Below, piece by piece: positions 35,068 through 43,456 of a stretch of DNA of 64,000 nucleotides (positions are counted from its first letter, which is position 1; each line of letters opens with the position of its first letter). The notes under the pieces were generated by a model, which was not told the origin of the DNA, searched no databases, and saw only the letters and a list, made by a program, of their open reading frames with translations. The position numbers were made by a program, and so were the translations under genes. The stretch comes from Rhodobacterales bacterium HKCCSP123 (GTDB lineage: Bacteria > Pseudomonadota > Alphaproteobacteria > Rhodobacterales > Rhodobacteraceae): positions 1 to 64,000 of the forward strand of contig WVSO01000006.1 of the NCBI GenBank assembly GCA_015689745.1, read 5' to 3'.

Positions 35068-35769
35068 CTATCTTGCTGCCGATCCTTCCTGTCCCTTCGC
35101 CGATCTTTCCTCTGTGGATCGGAACAACTTCTCCGGCGCCTCGCAGACGAACTGCGTCGCGCGGCCGAGATGTTGACGGACCAGCGCCTCGGCCAACGCC
35201 GGGTCTTCGCCGAGGATCGCCGCCGCGATGGCCCGGTGTTCCCGTTGTGAAAGCGACAGCACGTCGGGTGTGAGGGCCGCCCGCAACTGCGACATGATCA
35301 GCGAGAGGCGCAGTTTCCTGGAAAGGTCCAGAAGCGTGCGGTTGCCCGCGGCGACGAAGATGGCGCGATGGAAGGCTTCGTTCTCGGAGATGTACTCCAT
35401 CGCACCGGACGGCTGAGGCCGGGACAGAAGCGGGGTCACACGTGCCTCGAATGCCTGCGCAACATCGGCTGTGCCCATCCGGCTCGCTGCCCGGCGCGCG
35501 GCGAGAACCTCCAGCTCGGTTCGGATCTCGAAGAGTTCCAAGGCTTCGCACTTCGTCAGCCGCCTCACTTCGGCGCCACGGTTGGGGACGAGTTCGATCG
35601 CCCCTTCGGCTGCGAGGTGGCGAAACGCCTCGCGCAACAAGGCCCGGCTGACTCCGAATTCCTGGGTCAGGTCGGCCTCGACGAGGCGCTGCCCGGACAC
35701 CAGTGCCGCGCTCTCGATGCGGGCATCGAGTTCTGCCACCAAGGATGCCAGTTTGCCCTTCGTCGACAT
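35068..35769 (-). CDS. GntR-family regulator, FCD subgroup (second)
   Basis: 233 residues. The winged helix is in LVSGQRLVEADLTQEFGVSRALLREAFRHLAAEGAIELVPNRGAEV. The FCD domain carries the histidine pattern NEAFHRAIFVAAGN, QREHRAI and VRQHL. A charged tail ends KGQEGSAAR. It diverges from the citryl-CoA lyase-like operon. The 92-bp spacer contains two perfect palindromes (35790 and 35826), fitting control of that operon and of itself. Confidence 0.92.
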   Translation of the reverse strand: MSTKGKLASLVAELDARIESAALVSGQRLVEADLTQEFGVSRALLREAFRHLAAEGAIELVPNRGAEVRRLTKCEALELFEIRTELEVLAARRAASRMGTADVAQAFEARVTPLLSRPQPSGAMEYISENEAFHRAIFVAAGNRTLLDLSRKLRLSLIMSQLRAALTPDVLSLSQREHRAIAAAILGEDPALAEALVRQHLGRATQFVCEAPEKLFRSTEERSAKGQEGSAAR

Positions 35770-35789
35770 GACGACCCCCTGAAAAAGCG

Positions 35790-35838
35790 CACATCAGATG
35801 TGTGCAAATACGCTTGACCGGAAAAATTGTCGGACAAT
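35790..35838. promoter_or_regulatory. Two palindromic operator candidates between the divergent genes
   Basis: CACATC-A-GATGTG at 35790-35802 and ATTGTC-G-GACAAT at 35826-35838 are both perfect 13-bp palindromes with one central base. The second has the TTGTnnGACAA-like form common for FCD-type GntR sites. AAGGGGGG at 35853-35860 is the ribosome binding site of the downstream gene. Confidence 0.55.
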
Positions 35839-35861
35839 ATTGACCGTCAATCAAGGGGGGC

Positions 35862-36638
35862 ATGATGAAGATCGGGAAACATGGGCGGTCCGTTACATCG
35901 ATTTCGACGGCGGACCCTGACAGCATAACGGTGCGCGGACATGACCTTGCGTCCACGCTCATGGGGCATATCGGCTTCACCGAGTACTTCTTCCTTTTGA
36001 CGACCGGCGCGAAGCCGACGGAAGACCAGCGCTTCTTCCTGGACCTGCTGCTCGTGGCGATCGCCGAGCATGGCCTGGTCCCGACCAATCAGGTGGCGCG
36101 CATGACCTACGCGGCCGACCCGGATTTCCTGCAGGGCGCCGTCGCTGCGGGTTTGCTGGGATGCGGAAAGGTGATCCTGGGCACGACCGAGGTGGCCGGC
36201 AGGTTCCTCGTGGAGTCGCTGAGGCGGATCGAGACGGAAGGCCTCAGCGCCGACGACATCGTCTCCCGGGCTCAGGAGGCCGGACAACGCCTGCCGGGCT
36301 TTGGCCACCCGCTCCACAAGCCCGTCGATCCAAGGGCGCAGCGGATCCTGCAGCTTGCGGCTGAACGCGGCCTGACAGGCCCCCACGTCGGACTTGCGCG
36401 CGCCCTCGAAGAGTCGGTGAACCGGATCTGGCGCAAGCCGCTCCCGATGAACGTCTCGATGGCCATACCGGCCGTCCTGCTCGACCTCGATTTCCCGCCT
36501 TCGGTGCTCAAGGGCATCCCGATCCTCGCGCGCACGGCAAGCCTGCTGGCCCACCTGGCCGAGGAGACGGAGACACCCATCGGCTTCGTCCTGGCCCATC
36601 ACGCCGAAGAGGCGATCACCTACGAGGCGACGTCATGA
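35862..36638 (+). CDS. Citryl-CoA lyase / small citrate synthase-like protein
   Basis: 258 residues, the short form of the citrate synthase fold. Landmarks are SVTSISTADPDSITVRGHDL at the start, AIAEHGLVPTNQVARMTYAADPDFLQGAVAAGLLGCGKVILG (first catalytic histidine), and LPGFGHPLHKPVDPRAQRI (second histidine). The third catalytic position, usually Asp in an N-V-D or N-I-D motif, reads NVSMAIP here, so the Asp appears replaced by Ser. It may cleave or form a CoA thioester of a hydroxy-acid other than citrate. It starts an operon: ATGA overlap with the ligase gene. Confidence 0.8.
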   Translation: MMKIGKHGRSVTSISTADPDSITVRGHDLASTLMGHIGFTEYFFLLTTGAKPTEDQRFFLDLLLVAIAEHGLVPTNQVARMTYAADPDFLQGAVAAGLLGCGKVILGTTEVAGRFLVESLRRIETEGLSADDIVSRAQEAGQRLPGFGHPLHKPVDPRAQRILQLAAERGLTGPHVGLARALEESVNRIWRKPLPMNVSMAIPAVLLDLDFPPSVLKGIPILARTASLLAHLAEETETPIGFVLAHHAEEAITYEATS

Positions 36639-37954
36639 CGATGCACGCCGCCGCCATCGAGACCGCTCCCTGGGCCGATCAGGCGCGCCGGGACGATGCC
36701 GCCTACCGGGCCCAGCTTGCCTACCTGTTCGCGCATTCGGCCTTTTACCGCGACCGGCTGCGGGATGCCGGCGTGTCGAGCCCGGAAGAGGCGGGCGGGC
36801 TCGAGGCAATCGCCGCTCTGCCCTTCACCGAGAAGGACGACCTGCGCGCGACACGGGACGAGGCCCATCCCATCGGAACGCATCTGGCGGCCCCGATGTC
36901 CGACATCGTGCGCGTCTATTCCACCAGCGGAACGACCGGCACGCCCAGCTACATTCCGCTCACGCAATCCGACCTCGAAGACTGGATCGAGATCTCCCAG
37001 CGTTCCTACGCCGCCTCGGGCGTCGTCGCCGGAGAACGGATGGTGTCGACCTACAATGCCGGCCCCTTCGTTGCGGGGGTCACGCTTGATGCATTCGCGC
37101 GGCTCGGCCTTTGTCATATTCCCGTCGGCGCCGGGAACACCGAGCGTTTGATGGCCGCGGTGCAGCTGCTGAAGCCGACGGTTCTGGGCTGCACGCCCTC
37201 TTACGCGCTGCACCTTGCCGAATGGGCGGCGGATCGCGGCATCGACACGGCGGCCTCGTCGGTGGCCCGGATCCTCGTTGCCGGGGAACCCGGCGGCGGC
37301 GAACCCGCCATGCGTGCGCGCCTGCAGGAGGCATGGGGTGCGAGCGTCACGGAAGCCATGGGGATCGGGGATATCTCGGTGTCGCTCTGGGGCGAGTGTC
37401 CGCACCGCGACGGGATGCACTTCTCCGGCCGGGGCCTTGTACATTTCGAATTGATCGACCCGGTTACCGGCGCGACCGTCGCCATCGAGGACGGGGCAGA
37501 AGGCGAGTTGGTCTATACCCATCTGAGGCACAAGGCGGCGCCCCTCTTGCGGTTCCGGTCACGCGACCGCGTGCGTATCAGCACGGCACCCTGCGCCTGT
37601 GGCCGCACTGCCCCCCGCGTACGCTGCATCGGGCGAACCGACGATCTGCTGATCGTGCGCGGCGTGAACGTCTTTCCGACGGCCCTGCGCGAAGTCGTCG
37701 GCGACTTCGGGGACGCGGTGAGCGGTGTCATATCGATCCGGCCAAGGGCGAAGGGCGTGAAACAGGCGCCGCCTCTGCCCGTCCGGGTCGAACTCGCCGA
37801 AGGCGTGGTGGCCGGACAGGACCTTGCGGACCGGATCCGTCAGCGCATCCGCGACAAGCTGGTCGTCACCACGGCCGTCGAACTGGTCCCGTGGGGAACG
37901 CTGCCGCGATCCGACTACAAGTCGAAACTGGTCGACTGGTCAGCCGCAACGTGA
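36635..37954 (+). CDS. PaaK-like AMP-dependent acyl-CoA ligase
   Basis: 439 residues of the phenylacetate-CoA ligase branch. The ATP loop is YSTSGTTGTP at 95-104. The mid-region has TEAMGIGDISVSLWGEC, the hinge region RFRSRDRVRI with the PaaK-type CACGRTAPR segment and RCIGRTDDLLIVRGVNVFP, and the C-terminal lid contains the lysine of RSDYKSKLVDW. It would activate an aromatic or ring-derived acid to its CoA thioester. Its first four bases overlap the end of the citryl-CoA lyase-like gene, implying coupled expression and linked chemistry. Confidence 0.9.
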   Translation: MTMHAAAIETAPWADQARRDDAAYRAQLAYLFAHSAFYRDRLRDAGVSSPEEAGGLEAIAALPFTEKDDLRATRDEAHPIGTHLAAPMSDIVRVYSTSGTTGTPSYIPLTQSDLEDWIEISQRSYAASGVVAGERMVSTYNAGPFVAGVTLDAFARLGLCHIPVGAGNTERLMAAVQLLKPTVLGCTPSYALHLAEWAADRGIDTAASSVARILVAGEPGGGEPAMRARLQEAWGASVTEAMGIGDISVSLWGECPHRDGMHFSGRGLVHFELIDPVTGATVAIEDGAEGELVYTHLRHKAAPLLRFRSRDRVRISTAPCACGRTAPRVRCIGRTDDLLIVRGVNVFPTALREVVGDFGDAVSGVISIRPRAKGVKQAPPLPVRVELAEGVVAGQDLADRIRQRIRDKLVVTTAVELVPWGTLPRSDYKSKLVDWSAAT

Positions 37955-37977
37955 GGAAAACGGAAGGGAGAAAGACC

Positions 37978-38577
37978 ATGCCGGACAATACCGCCATCAG
38001 GAAGATCCAGGTTCAGGGTGTACACCACATCACCATCGTCGGCGCGGACCGACAGACATCGATCGATTTCTGGGAGGGTATCCTCGGGATGCCCTTCATC
38101 TTCGATCAGCCCAACCTCGACAACCCGAAGGAAGGCCACATCTACTTCGATCCCGGCGACGGGCGTCTGATCACGATCTTCACCAACGAAGACCGCAAGC
38201 CCGATCCGACGCGTACCTCGACCGACCAGGGCTGCGTCCACCACCTCGCCTTCAGCGTCAGCCAGGCGACCTTCCGCCAGATCGTGAAGCGGCTGGATGA
38301 CCGTGGAATCAAGCACTCCGGCCCCAAGGACCGCGGCTTCATGGACTCGATCTATTTCGAGGATCCCCTCGGGCTGCTGATCGAATTGGCCTCTTACCGG
38401 TTCGAACCGCCCGAAGGGTGCCGCCACGCCGATGTCATGATCGAAGCCCACCGCATCCGCGTGGCGCGTGGCGATTACAACATCCAGGAAGAACACCTGG
38501 CCGACGCCATCGAACTCCTGGTCGAACGCTCGCAGCAATCCCTGTCTGCCGACCGTTCGCCCCGAAACCCCTACTGA
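37978..38577 (+). CDS. VOC-family protein, ring-cleaving dioxygenase-like
   Basis: 199 residues; the ATG is preceded by GGAAGGGAG. Two beta-alpha-beta-beta-beta modules carry candidate Fe(II) or Mn ligands: GVHHITIVGAD near the N-terminus, GCVHHLAFSVS in the middle, and LLIELASYRFEPP after it. A C-terminal helical extension (HADVMIEAHRIRVARGDYNIQEEHLADAIELL) resembles glyoxalase-like ring-cleaving dioxygenases more than glyoxalase I. In an operon with a CoA ligase and a glutathione transferase, opening of an aromatic ring is plausible. Confidence 0.82.
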   Translation: MPDNTAIRKIQVQGVHHITIVGADRQTSIDFWEGILGMPFIFDQPNLDNPKEGHIYFDPGDGRLITIFTNEDRKPDPTRTSTDQGCVHHLAFSVSQATFRQIVKRLDDRGIKHSGPKDRGFMDSIYFEDPLGLLIELASYRFEPPEGCRHADVMIEAHRIRVARGDYNIQEEHLADAIELLVERSQQSLSADRSPRNPY

Positions 38578-38602
38578 CCGAACGCTCCAAAGGAACACTC
38601 CG

Positions 38603-39277
38603 ATGAAACTGCACATGCATCCCGCATCGATCACCAGCCGCCCCGTCCGCCTGTTCATGGCCGAGAAGGGGATCGAGGCCGACGAGGTCATCGTCGACCT
38701 CATGACCGGCGCACACCATCAAGAGCCCTTCGCAAGCTTCAACCCGAACCGGCTGGTTCCGGTCCTGGAGGACGGCGACCTGAAACTGACGGAAAGCTCC
38801 GCCATCCTGAAGTATCTCGCCGACAAGTTCGACCTGCCCGAGTACCCGAAGGACCTGAAGGCCCGCGCCCGGGTCAACGAGATGATGGACTGGATCAACA
38901 CCAACTTCTATCGCGACTGGGGCTACAACCTCTGCTATCCGCAGCTGTTCCCGCATCATCAGCGCCCGACCGCCGAGGGCCAGGACGTCACCGTTCGCTG
39001 GGGAAGCGACAAGAGCAAGTTCTGGCTGCAGGTCCTGAACGACTATTGGCTGGGCGATGGACGTACCTGGCTGACCGGCGACCAGATCACCATCGCGGAT
39101 TACTTCGCCGCGTCCGTGGTCGCGCTCGGTGACATGATCCGTTACGATTTTTCAGCGTATCCCAATGTCTCGGCCTGGCTCGCACGCATGAAGGCCCTGC
39201 CGAACTGGACGCCGGTCAGCGAAGCCCTCGATGGTTTCGCAGGATCGCTTGCGGACAAGACGTTCGTTTCGGCCTGA
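38603..39277 (+). CDS. Glutathione S-transferase family protein
   Basis: 224 residues; MKLHMHPASITSRPVRLFM follows AAAGGAAC. The thioredoxin-like N-domain has SFNPNRLVPVLEDGDLKLTESSAILKYLA, with the cis-proline (VPVL) and the ES pair that holds glutathione. An all-helical C-domain follows (LTGDQITIADYFAASVVAL). It may act as an isomerase for a ring-cleavage product, as maleylpyruvate isomerase does, or as a detoxifying transferase. Last gene of the operon, followed by a strong hairpin. Confidence 0.92.
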   Translation: MKLHMHPASITSRPVRLFMAEKGIEADEVIVDLMTGAHHQEPFASFNPNRLVPVLEDGDLKLTESSAILKYLADKFDLPEYPKDLKARARVNEMMDWINTNFYRDWGYNLCYPQLFPHHQRPTAEGQDVTVRWGSDKSKFWLQVLNDYWLGDGRTWLTGDQITIADYFAASVVALGDMIRYDFSAYPNVSAWLARMKALPNWTPVSEALDGFAGSLADKTFVSA

Positions 39278-39285
39278 CCCGTCAG

Positions 39286-39315
39286 GGACGAACCGGCTGG
39301 ACGGCCGGTTCGTCC
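39286..39315 (+). terminator. Hairpin terminator after the GST gene
   Basis: GGACGAACCGGC and GCCGGTTCGTCC form a perfect 12-bp stem with a 6-nt loop, 8 bp after the GST stop. Only a short T-rich tail follows, but the stem is very stable. Confidence 0.75.
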
Positions 39316-39659
39316 TTCGCCCGATGCGCATTTCGGTCGGCGATGCGCGGATCGGAGCGGTCGAAGCCCGGAATTGGGCCGCACCCCCGTCAGCCGGGCA
39401 GGCGCGCGTGGCCGCCTTGTCCGCTCCATCCGCCGACGGGCGCTGATGCACCGCGAAGCCCGTGTCAGCGCGGCCAGGAGACGGACATACAGCGATACTG
39501 GAGCGATCCGTGGGTCCGGACCCGTCACCGGCAGATGAGCGCGGGCATTCCGGGCATCGGAAGCCTGCGCGACGGCGGTGGTCTGACCCTCGGCTTCGGC
39601 CGCGGCAGCCGCGGCCGGGATCTCCTGACGGGAAGGGCGATCTTGCCGAGGTCCCGGCC
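39316..39659. other. Intergenic region without a supported gene
   Basis: 344 bp with long open frames on both strands that are products of high G+C. None has a ribosome binding site and a protein-like composition. It may contain decayed sequence related to the rearrangement next to it (39660-39956). Confidence 0.4.
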
Positions 39660-39893
39660 TCAGTTTTCGGGCAGGCCGGCGAGGCGGAACCCCTCGGAAA
39701 AGATCTCCCGATAGGCCGGGTCGGCGATGGAGGCACTGTCGATCAGAGCCTCGATCGTGGCGATGCGCCCGAGCGCCTTGCGGATTTCGGAGATGCACTG
39801 GACGAGGCTGTCATCGGTCACGTGCGCATCTGGCCGCACCTGTTCCATCAGCTCGGTCCTCGACACGACGTTGCCACGGGCGGCAAGCAGCAC
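39660..39893 (-). pseudogene. Fragment of an OmpR/CadC-type winged-helix DNA-binding domain
   Basis: The frame encodes LLAARGNVVSRTELMEQVRPDAHVTDDSLVQCISEIRKALG, the recognition half of a Trans_reg_C domain. The open frame continues upstream as RSARRLQTVEVLSV, the expected beginning of that domain, without a start codon. After the domain only about 35 residues remain before the stop, so the sensor or tetratricopeptide part of such regulators is missing. The upstream continuation runs antisense into the dienelactone hydrolase gene. It reads as a leftover piece of a larger regulator. Confidence 0.6.
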
Positions 39894-39955
39894 GGACAGG
39901 ACCTCGACCGTTTGCAGCCGTCGCGCTGATCGCGGGACCCGGCCTTGCCGAAGAG

Positions 39956-40630
39956 GTGGATTATTCTGCGGGGAGCGAAGCGATGCGCGGGTACTTTGCC
40001 GATGGCGGGGACGCGGCGGCGACCGTCGTCATCCTGCCCACGTGGAACGGCATGTCGGATTACGAGATGGACCGTGCGCGGATGTTGTCGGAGATGGGCT
40101 ATGACGCCTTCGCCGCCGACCTGCACGGGGTCGATGCCCGCCCGCGGATCCTGGAAGAGAAGCAGGCGGCGTACCAGGCGTTTTTCGGGGATCCGGACCG
40201 GCTCCTGCGGATCGTTCAGGCTGCGGTCGAAACGGCGGGCCGGTTGGGTGACGGTGACGTGATCGTCATGGGCTATTCGATGGGCGGCGGCGCGGCGATG
40301 GAGCTTTCCCGCTCGGGCCGGGGGGCGGAGCTCGGGATTGCGGGTTACGCGGTGTTCTCCGGGCGGGTCTCGGACCCGGCGGGACGGCTCATGCCCGAGG
40401 GCACCGCCCCGATCTTCGTGGCACATGGCAGCGCCGACACCATGGTCTCCGCCTCGGCGCTGCCAGCCTTCGCCGAAGAACTCGACATGATGGGGGTCCC
40501 GCACCGGATCGAGATCCTCGAAGGCGCCGGCCACTTGTTCTCGGCCTTCGGTTTTCCGAACTACGATGCCGAGGCGGATGAGCGGAGCTGGACCGCCTTC
40601 ACGGAATTCCTGGCCGACGCGGGACCGTGA
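39956..40630 (+). CDS. Dienelactone hydrolase family protein, probably 5'-truncated
   Basis: 224 residues from GTG (VDYSAGSEAMRGYFADGGD). The alpha/beta hydrolase core has the nucleophile S in GYSMGGGAAM (Cys in classical dienelactone hydrolase), an acid residue in GSADTMVSASALPAF, and H in GAGHLFSAFGFP. Upstream of the GTG the same frame stays open and encodes FAAVALIAGPGLAEE, the end of a typical signal peptide, but no start codon precedes it before it runs into the regulator fragment. The gene has probably lost its first codons and the product its export. Confidence 0.75.
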   Translation: MDYSAGSEAMRGYFADGGDAAATVVILPTWNGMSDYEMDRARMLSEMGYDAFAADLHGVDARPRILEEKQAAYQAFFGDPDRLLRIVQAAVETAGRLGDGDVIVMGYSMGGGAAMELSRSGRGAELGIAGYAVFSGRVSDPAGRLMPEGTAPIFVAHGSADTMVSASALPAFAEELDMMGVPHRIEILEGAGHLFSAFGFPNYDAEADERSWTAFTEFLADAGP

Positions 40631-40822
40631 GGCATGGCACATGCACGCGGGGCCGATCTCTTGCCCGGCCCCGCGATCCGGCGGGCCACGTGGGCCGCTT
40701 GCCCCTTGATCCTTGCAGGGGACTGCGCCGATCAGGGCCCAGTGTCGACGCGGCGACAGGCATCGCCCGGCTCCGGTCAGGACCGGCGCGGCCCTTCGAG
40801 CCCGTCCATGCGTGCCGGGCGT

Positions 40823-41671
40823 TCATGCCCCGGCTGCTGCGTCTCGCATGCCTCGGTCTCCGCCGGTCTGCGCGGCGACGCGATGGAGGTGCGCCTCGAG
40901 AAGTTCGGCACAGGCGGCGGGATGGGTCGAGATCAGGAAGTGGTCAGCGGCCGGGATCACCGTTTTGCGCGCATTTGGAATGTGGGCCGCGAGCTGCTCG
41001 GTGACGTCGATCATCGGGGTCGGTGTTTCGCCGCCCCGTACAAGGGTGACAGGGACATCAACGGCGGCGAAGGCGTCAAAGGGGGGTGTGAAGCGCGCCG
41101 CCGAGTGCCAATCGCGGAGGTTGGTCCGCGCTGTCGCTCGACAGAAGTCGCGGACGTGTTCCGGCATGCCCAGGAAGGTTCCCGGACGGCTGTAGAAGTC
41201 GATGATGATCGCGGCCGCGTCCGGATCACCCGAGGCCAGGGCATTTTCGAAACGATCGACCATGTCCTCGATGTCAGGCCGCCAGGGAAAGGGGCCGTCG
41301 CTGCGCCGTGCGAAGAGCGGGTTGGCTTCGAAGCACACGACGCTCAGGGGCTCTATCCGCCGCGCAAGCAGAGCCGCGAGCAAGAGATGCGCGCCCCAGG
41401 AATGGCCGACAACATGAACCGGCTCGCCGACCGCTTCGACGACCTGGCCAACGAACTCGACCATCCAGCCGATATCCGGGTCCGTGTCCGGTCGGACGTC
41501 CGGTGTCGAGCCGTAGCCCGGCAGGCTGGTGGAAAGGATGCGAAAACGGGCCGTCAAAGCGGCCTGGACCCCTTTCCAGGCGGCGGGCGTGGCATAGGAA
41601 CCCGGCAACAGCAGAAGGGCCGGCCCTCGGCCCGTTTCGGTCAGATCGAACTCCAACCCGGTCATGTCCAT
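40823..41671 (-). CDS. Alpha/beta hydrolase
   Basis: 282 residues. MDMTGLEFDLTETGRGPALLLLPGSYATPAAW carries the oxyanion region; the nucleophile elbow is VVGHSWGAHLL, and the catalytic histidine is in PAADHFLIS near the end. A cap domain of about 90 residues follows strand 6. Substrate unknown; C-C bond hydrolases and esterases share this layout. No signal peptide. It stands alone on the minus strand between the truncated hydrolase and tRNA-Leu. ATG codons occur at positions 1 and 3. Confidence 0.85.
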   Translation of the reverse strand: MDMTGLEFDLTETGRGPALLLLPGSYATPAAWKGVQAALTARFRILSTSLPGYGSTPDVRPDTDPDIGWMVEFVGQVVEAVGEPVHVVGHSWGAHLLLAALLARRIEPLSVVCFEANPLFARRSDGPFPWRPDIEDMVDRFENALASGDPDAAAIIIDFYSRPGTFLGMPEHVRDFCRATARTNLRDWHSAARFTPPFDAFAAVDVPVTLVRGGETPTPMIDVTEQLAAHIPNARKTVIPAADHFLISTHPAACAELLEAHLHRVAAQTGGDRGMRDAAAGA

Positions 41672-42274
41672 TTGTCCATGTTCGACAGCACCCCCAGAGC
41701 TTGAAACGGACTGCGGAGGTCTCCGGTCCGCCCCCGGCAGCCTAGCAGGCAGGCCGGCAGATGTCGCTCCTGTCCGAACGGCTGACGGTCGCGTGTGGTG
41801 TGATCGGTGTCCGCGCCGGAGACACGCAAGCGCCCGACACGTTGTCGCGTGGCGTCCGAACGGAGAGCGGGGACCTGCACAAGGGGTGACCGGAGGGTCT
41901 GACCCGGATCTGCGGCGGCCTTGATCTGCGGGTGACCTGTCGGCAGATCACCGACGGTGCTTGGTGCCGGCACCGGGGCCGCCTGCGGGGCGTGTGAGAG
42001 GACGCCCGGTCTGGCTGCGACCTGGCCAAGCCTTAGCGGTTGCGCAGTTCCCCGAGATCGAGGCCAAGGGGCCTTCAGCGAAACCGCAAGACCCGAAAGG
42101 CGTCGCACGGCCCCGCAAGGAGCGATCGAGGGAGAGAGAGACAGAAGAAAGCCACGGGCCACAAGGGAACCGGCCGATCTTCGAAAAACGACACTCCGCC
42201 TCGGGGACGCGATAGGGGGCGGCGTCGGAGGGTCTTCGTAAATATATGGTATGATCAAATTATCTTGGAGTGGC
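41672..42274. other. Long intergenic region next to tRNA-Leu
   Basis: About 600 bp with no recognised gene. Open frames on both strands give Arg/Pro-rich nonsense proteins. The 45 bp beside the tRNA (42235-42268) turn A+T-rich (gtaaatatatggtatgatcaaattatc), where tRNA 3' flank and terminator would lie. No second copy of the tRNA 3' end was seen, so there is no sign of an island here. Confidence 0.5.
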
Positions 42275-42361
42275 TGGTGCGGGCGGTGGGACTCGAACCC
42301 ACACGGCACGAAGGCCCACGGATTTTAAGTCCGATATGTCTACCAGTTCCATCACGCCCGC
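42275..42361 (-). tRNA. tRNA-Leu (anticodon UAA)
   Basis: On the minus strand the acceptor stem is GCGGGCG with CGCCCGC, discriminator A and encoded CCA. The anticodon arm reads GGACTTAAAATCC with anticodon TAA. The long variable arm GGGCCTTCGTGCCGT is typical of class II tRNA, and the T-arm is GTGGGTTCGAGTCCCAC. Confidence 0.95.
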
Positions 42362-42664
42362 ATTGCCCCGGCATGGCTAGCCGGTCGCGGCGGCATTGGC
42401 AATCGACCCGGCCCGAACGGCGGCGTTGACCGCACGCCCGGCACAGAACCGCCGGGCGTGCGGCGCGTCCGGTCCGAAGACACGGGGACGCCCCGGCGAA
42501 CCTGGACGCCGGGTGATGCGACCCTGACCGAGGATGGTTAACGAGCGGTAAATTCGCCGCTGCGACGGGGCCTGCGTCATATTGCGTCAGATCAAGGCGC
42601 GGCGCCTCGTCCGCCCGCATCATGGAAGAAACGCGCGGACCCGCGGGATGGCGAGGAGAGGGTC
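42362..42664. other. Intergenic region with promoters for tRNA-Leu and the downstream gene
   Basis: 303 bp with no reading frame of protein-like composition. 'gcgaggagagggtcATG' at its right end gives the ribosome binding site of the next gene. Confidence 0.45.
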
Positions 42665-43456
42665 ATGTCCATGCGAAACCGCGATACGGTCACCGTATCG
42701 CCCCCGACCTTTGATCGGACTGCCTTCGCGGATACCGATGCGGCCTTGCCTGCGCCCCATGCTCCGTACGACCGCGACTGGCTGATGGCGCGGTTCGCCG
42801 AGGGGCTCCAGATCCGGATGCTGAAACCGCCCCACGAGGGCTTCGTCATGTTCCAGCCCGGCAGGCTGGCCTGGCGCCCGATCGAAGGGGCCGAGCGCGC
42901 GGTGGTGATCCACGACCTGCGCGTCGGACCCGGGGCGCTGGCCCGCGAAAGCGCGTCCCGGCTCTGGACCGTGGCAGGCAATTTCGCGCGGTACTATGGC
43001 TATTCCGCGGTCCTTGCGCTGCTGGGCAAGGGGGTGGGGCTGATCTCTCCCGGCATGGCGCCCGGGCGTGGCTGGCTGACCTTCGACGAGGGTCCCTGCG
43101 GAGAGCGCCTCGTGGGACAGGTCATGCACGGTCCGCTCTCCCTTCCGTCCTTTCCGGCCGATTGGACGCGGAGGGCGGCGGCCCTGGGGAAAGGCCTCGT
43201 CATCCAGACCACCGGGGAAAGCGTGCGGCTCGAACGCGTCGCCAGGACCACGGCCGAGGCGCTGTCGGCCCGGGGCGTTCCGGTCCGCCTCGACAGGCTC
43301 GTGGATCCCGATGACGTACATGCCCGCGCCCTCTGCCCCGGCTCGGCCTACACGGTCGCCGGCGCCGGGCGTGTCATCGGCGGGGCCGAGCTTGGGCCCG
43401 AGGACCTGTTGCGCGCGGTGCTGTGGCGCCCGGGCCTTCGTCAGAGACCTTCGTAA
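42665..43456 (+). CDS. YoaP/GNAT-like hypothetical protein
   Basis: 263 residues. The segment [27 protein letters not shown] followed by AVVIHDLRV resembles the N-terminal acetyltransferase-like domain of YoaP proteins. The middle has [24 protein letters not shown], then a Gly-rich stretch with [14 protein letters not shown]. The canonical acetyl-CoA loop (Q/RxxGxG/A) is not evident, so activity is uncertain. The 3' end overlaps the 3' end of apt by 16 bp (convergent). Confidence 0.5.
   Translation: MSMRNRDTVTVSPPTFDRTAFADTDAALPAPHAPYDRDWLMARFAEGLQIRMLKPPHEGFVMFQPGRLAWRPIEGAERAVVIHDLRVGPGALARESASRLWTVAGNFARYYGYSAVLALLGKGVGLISPGMAPGRGWLTFDEGPCGERLVGQVMHGPLSLPSFPADWTRRAAALGKGLVIQTTGESVRLERVARTTAEALSARGVPVRLDRLVDPDDVHARALCPGSAYTVAGAGRVIGGAELGPEDLLRAVLWRPGLRQRPS

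Noticed and set aside
39152-39736. Coding frame upstream of the regulator fragment (minus strand)
   Set aside because: It overlaps the GST gene and its strong terminator hairpin, and lacks any domain or ribosome binding site.
42275-42361. A second island at tRNA-Leu
   Set aside because: No duplicated tRNA end, no integrase and no base-composition step near it inside the window.
41672-42429. Several open frames around tRNA-Leu
   Set aside because: They run through the tRNA gene or give Arg/Pro-rich random composition without start signals.
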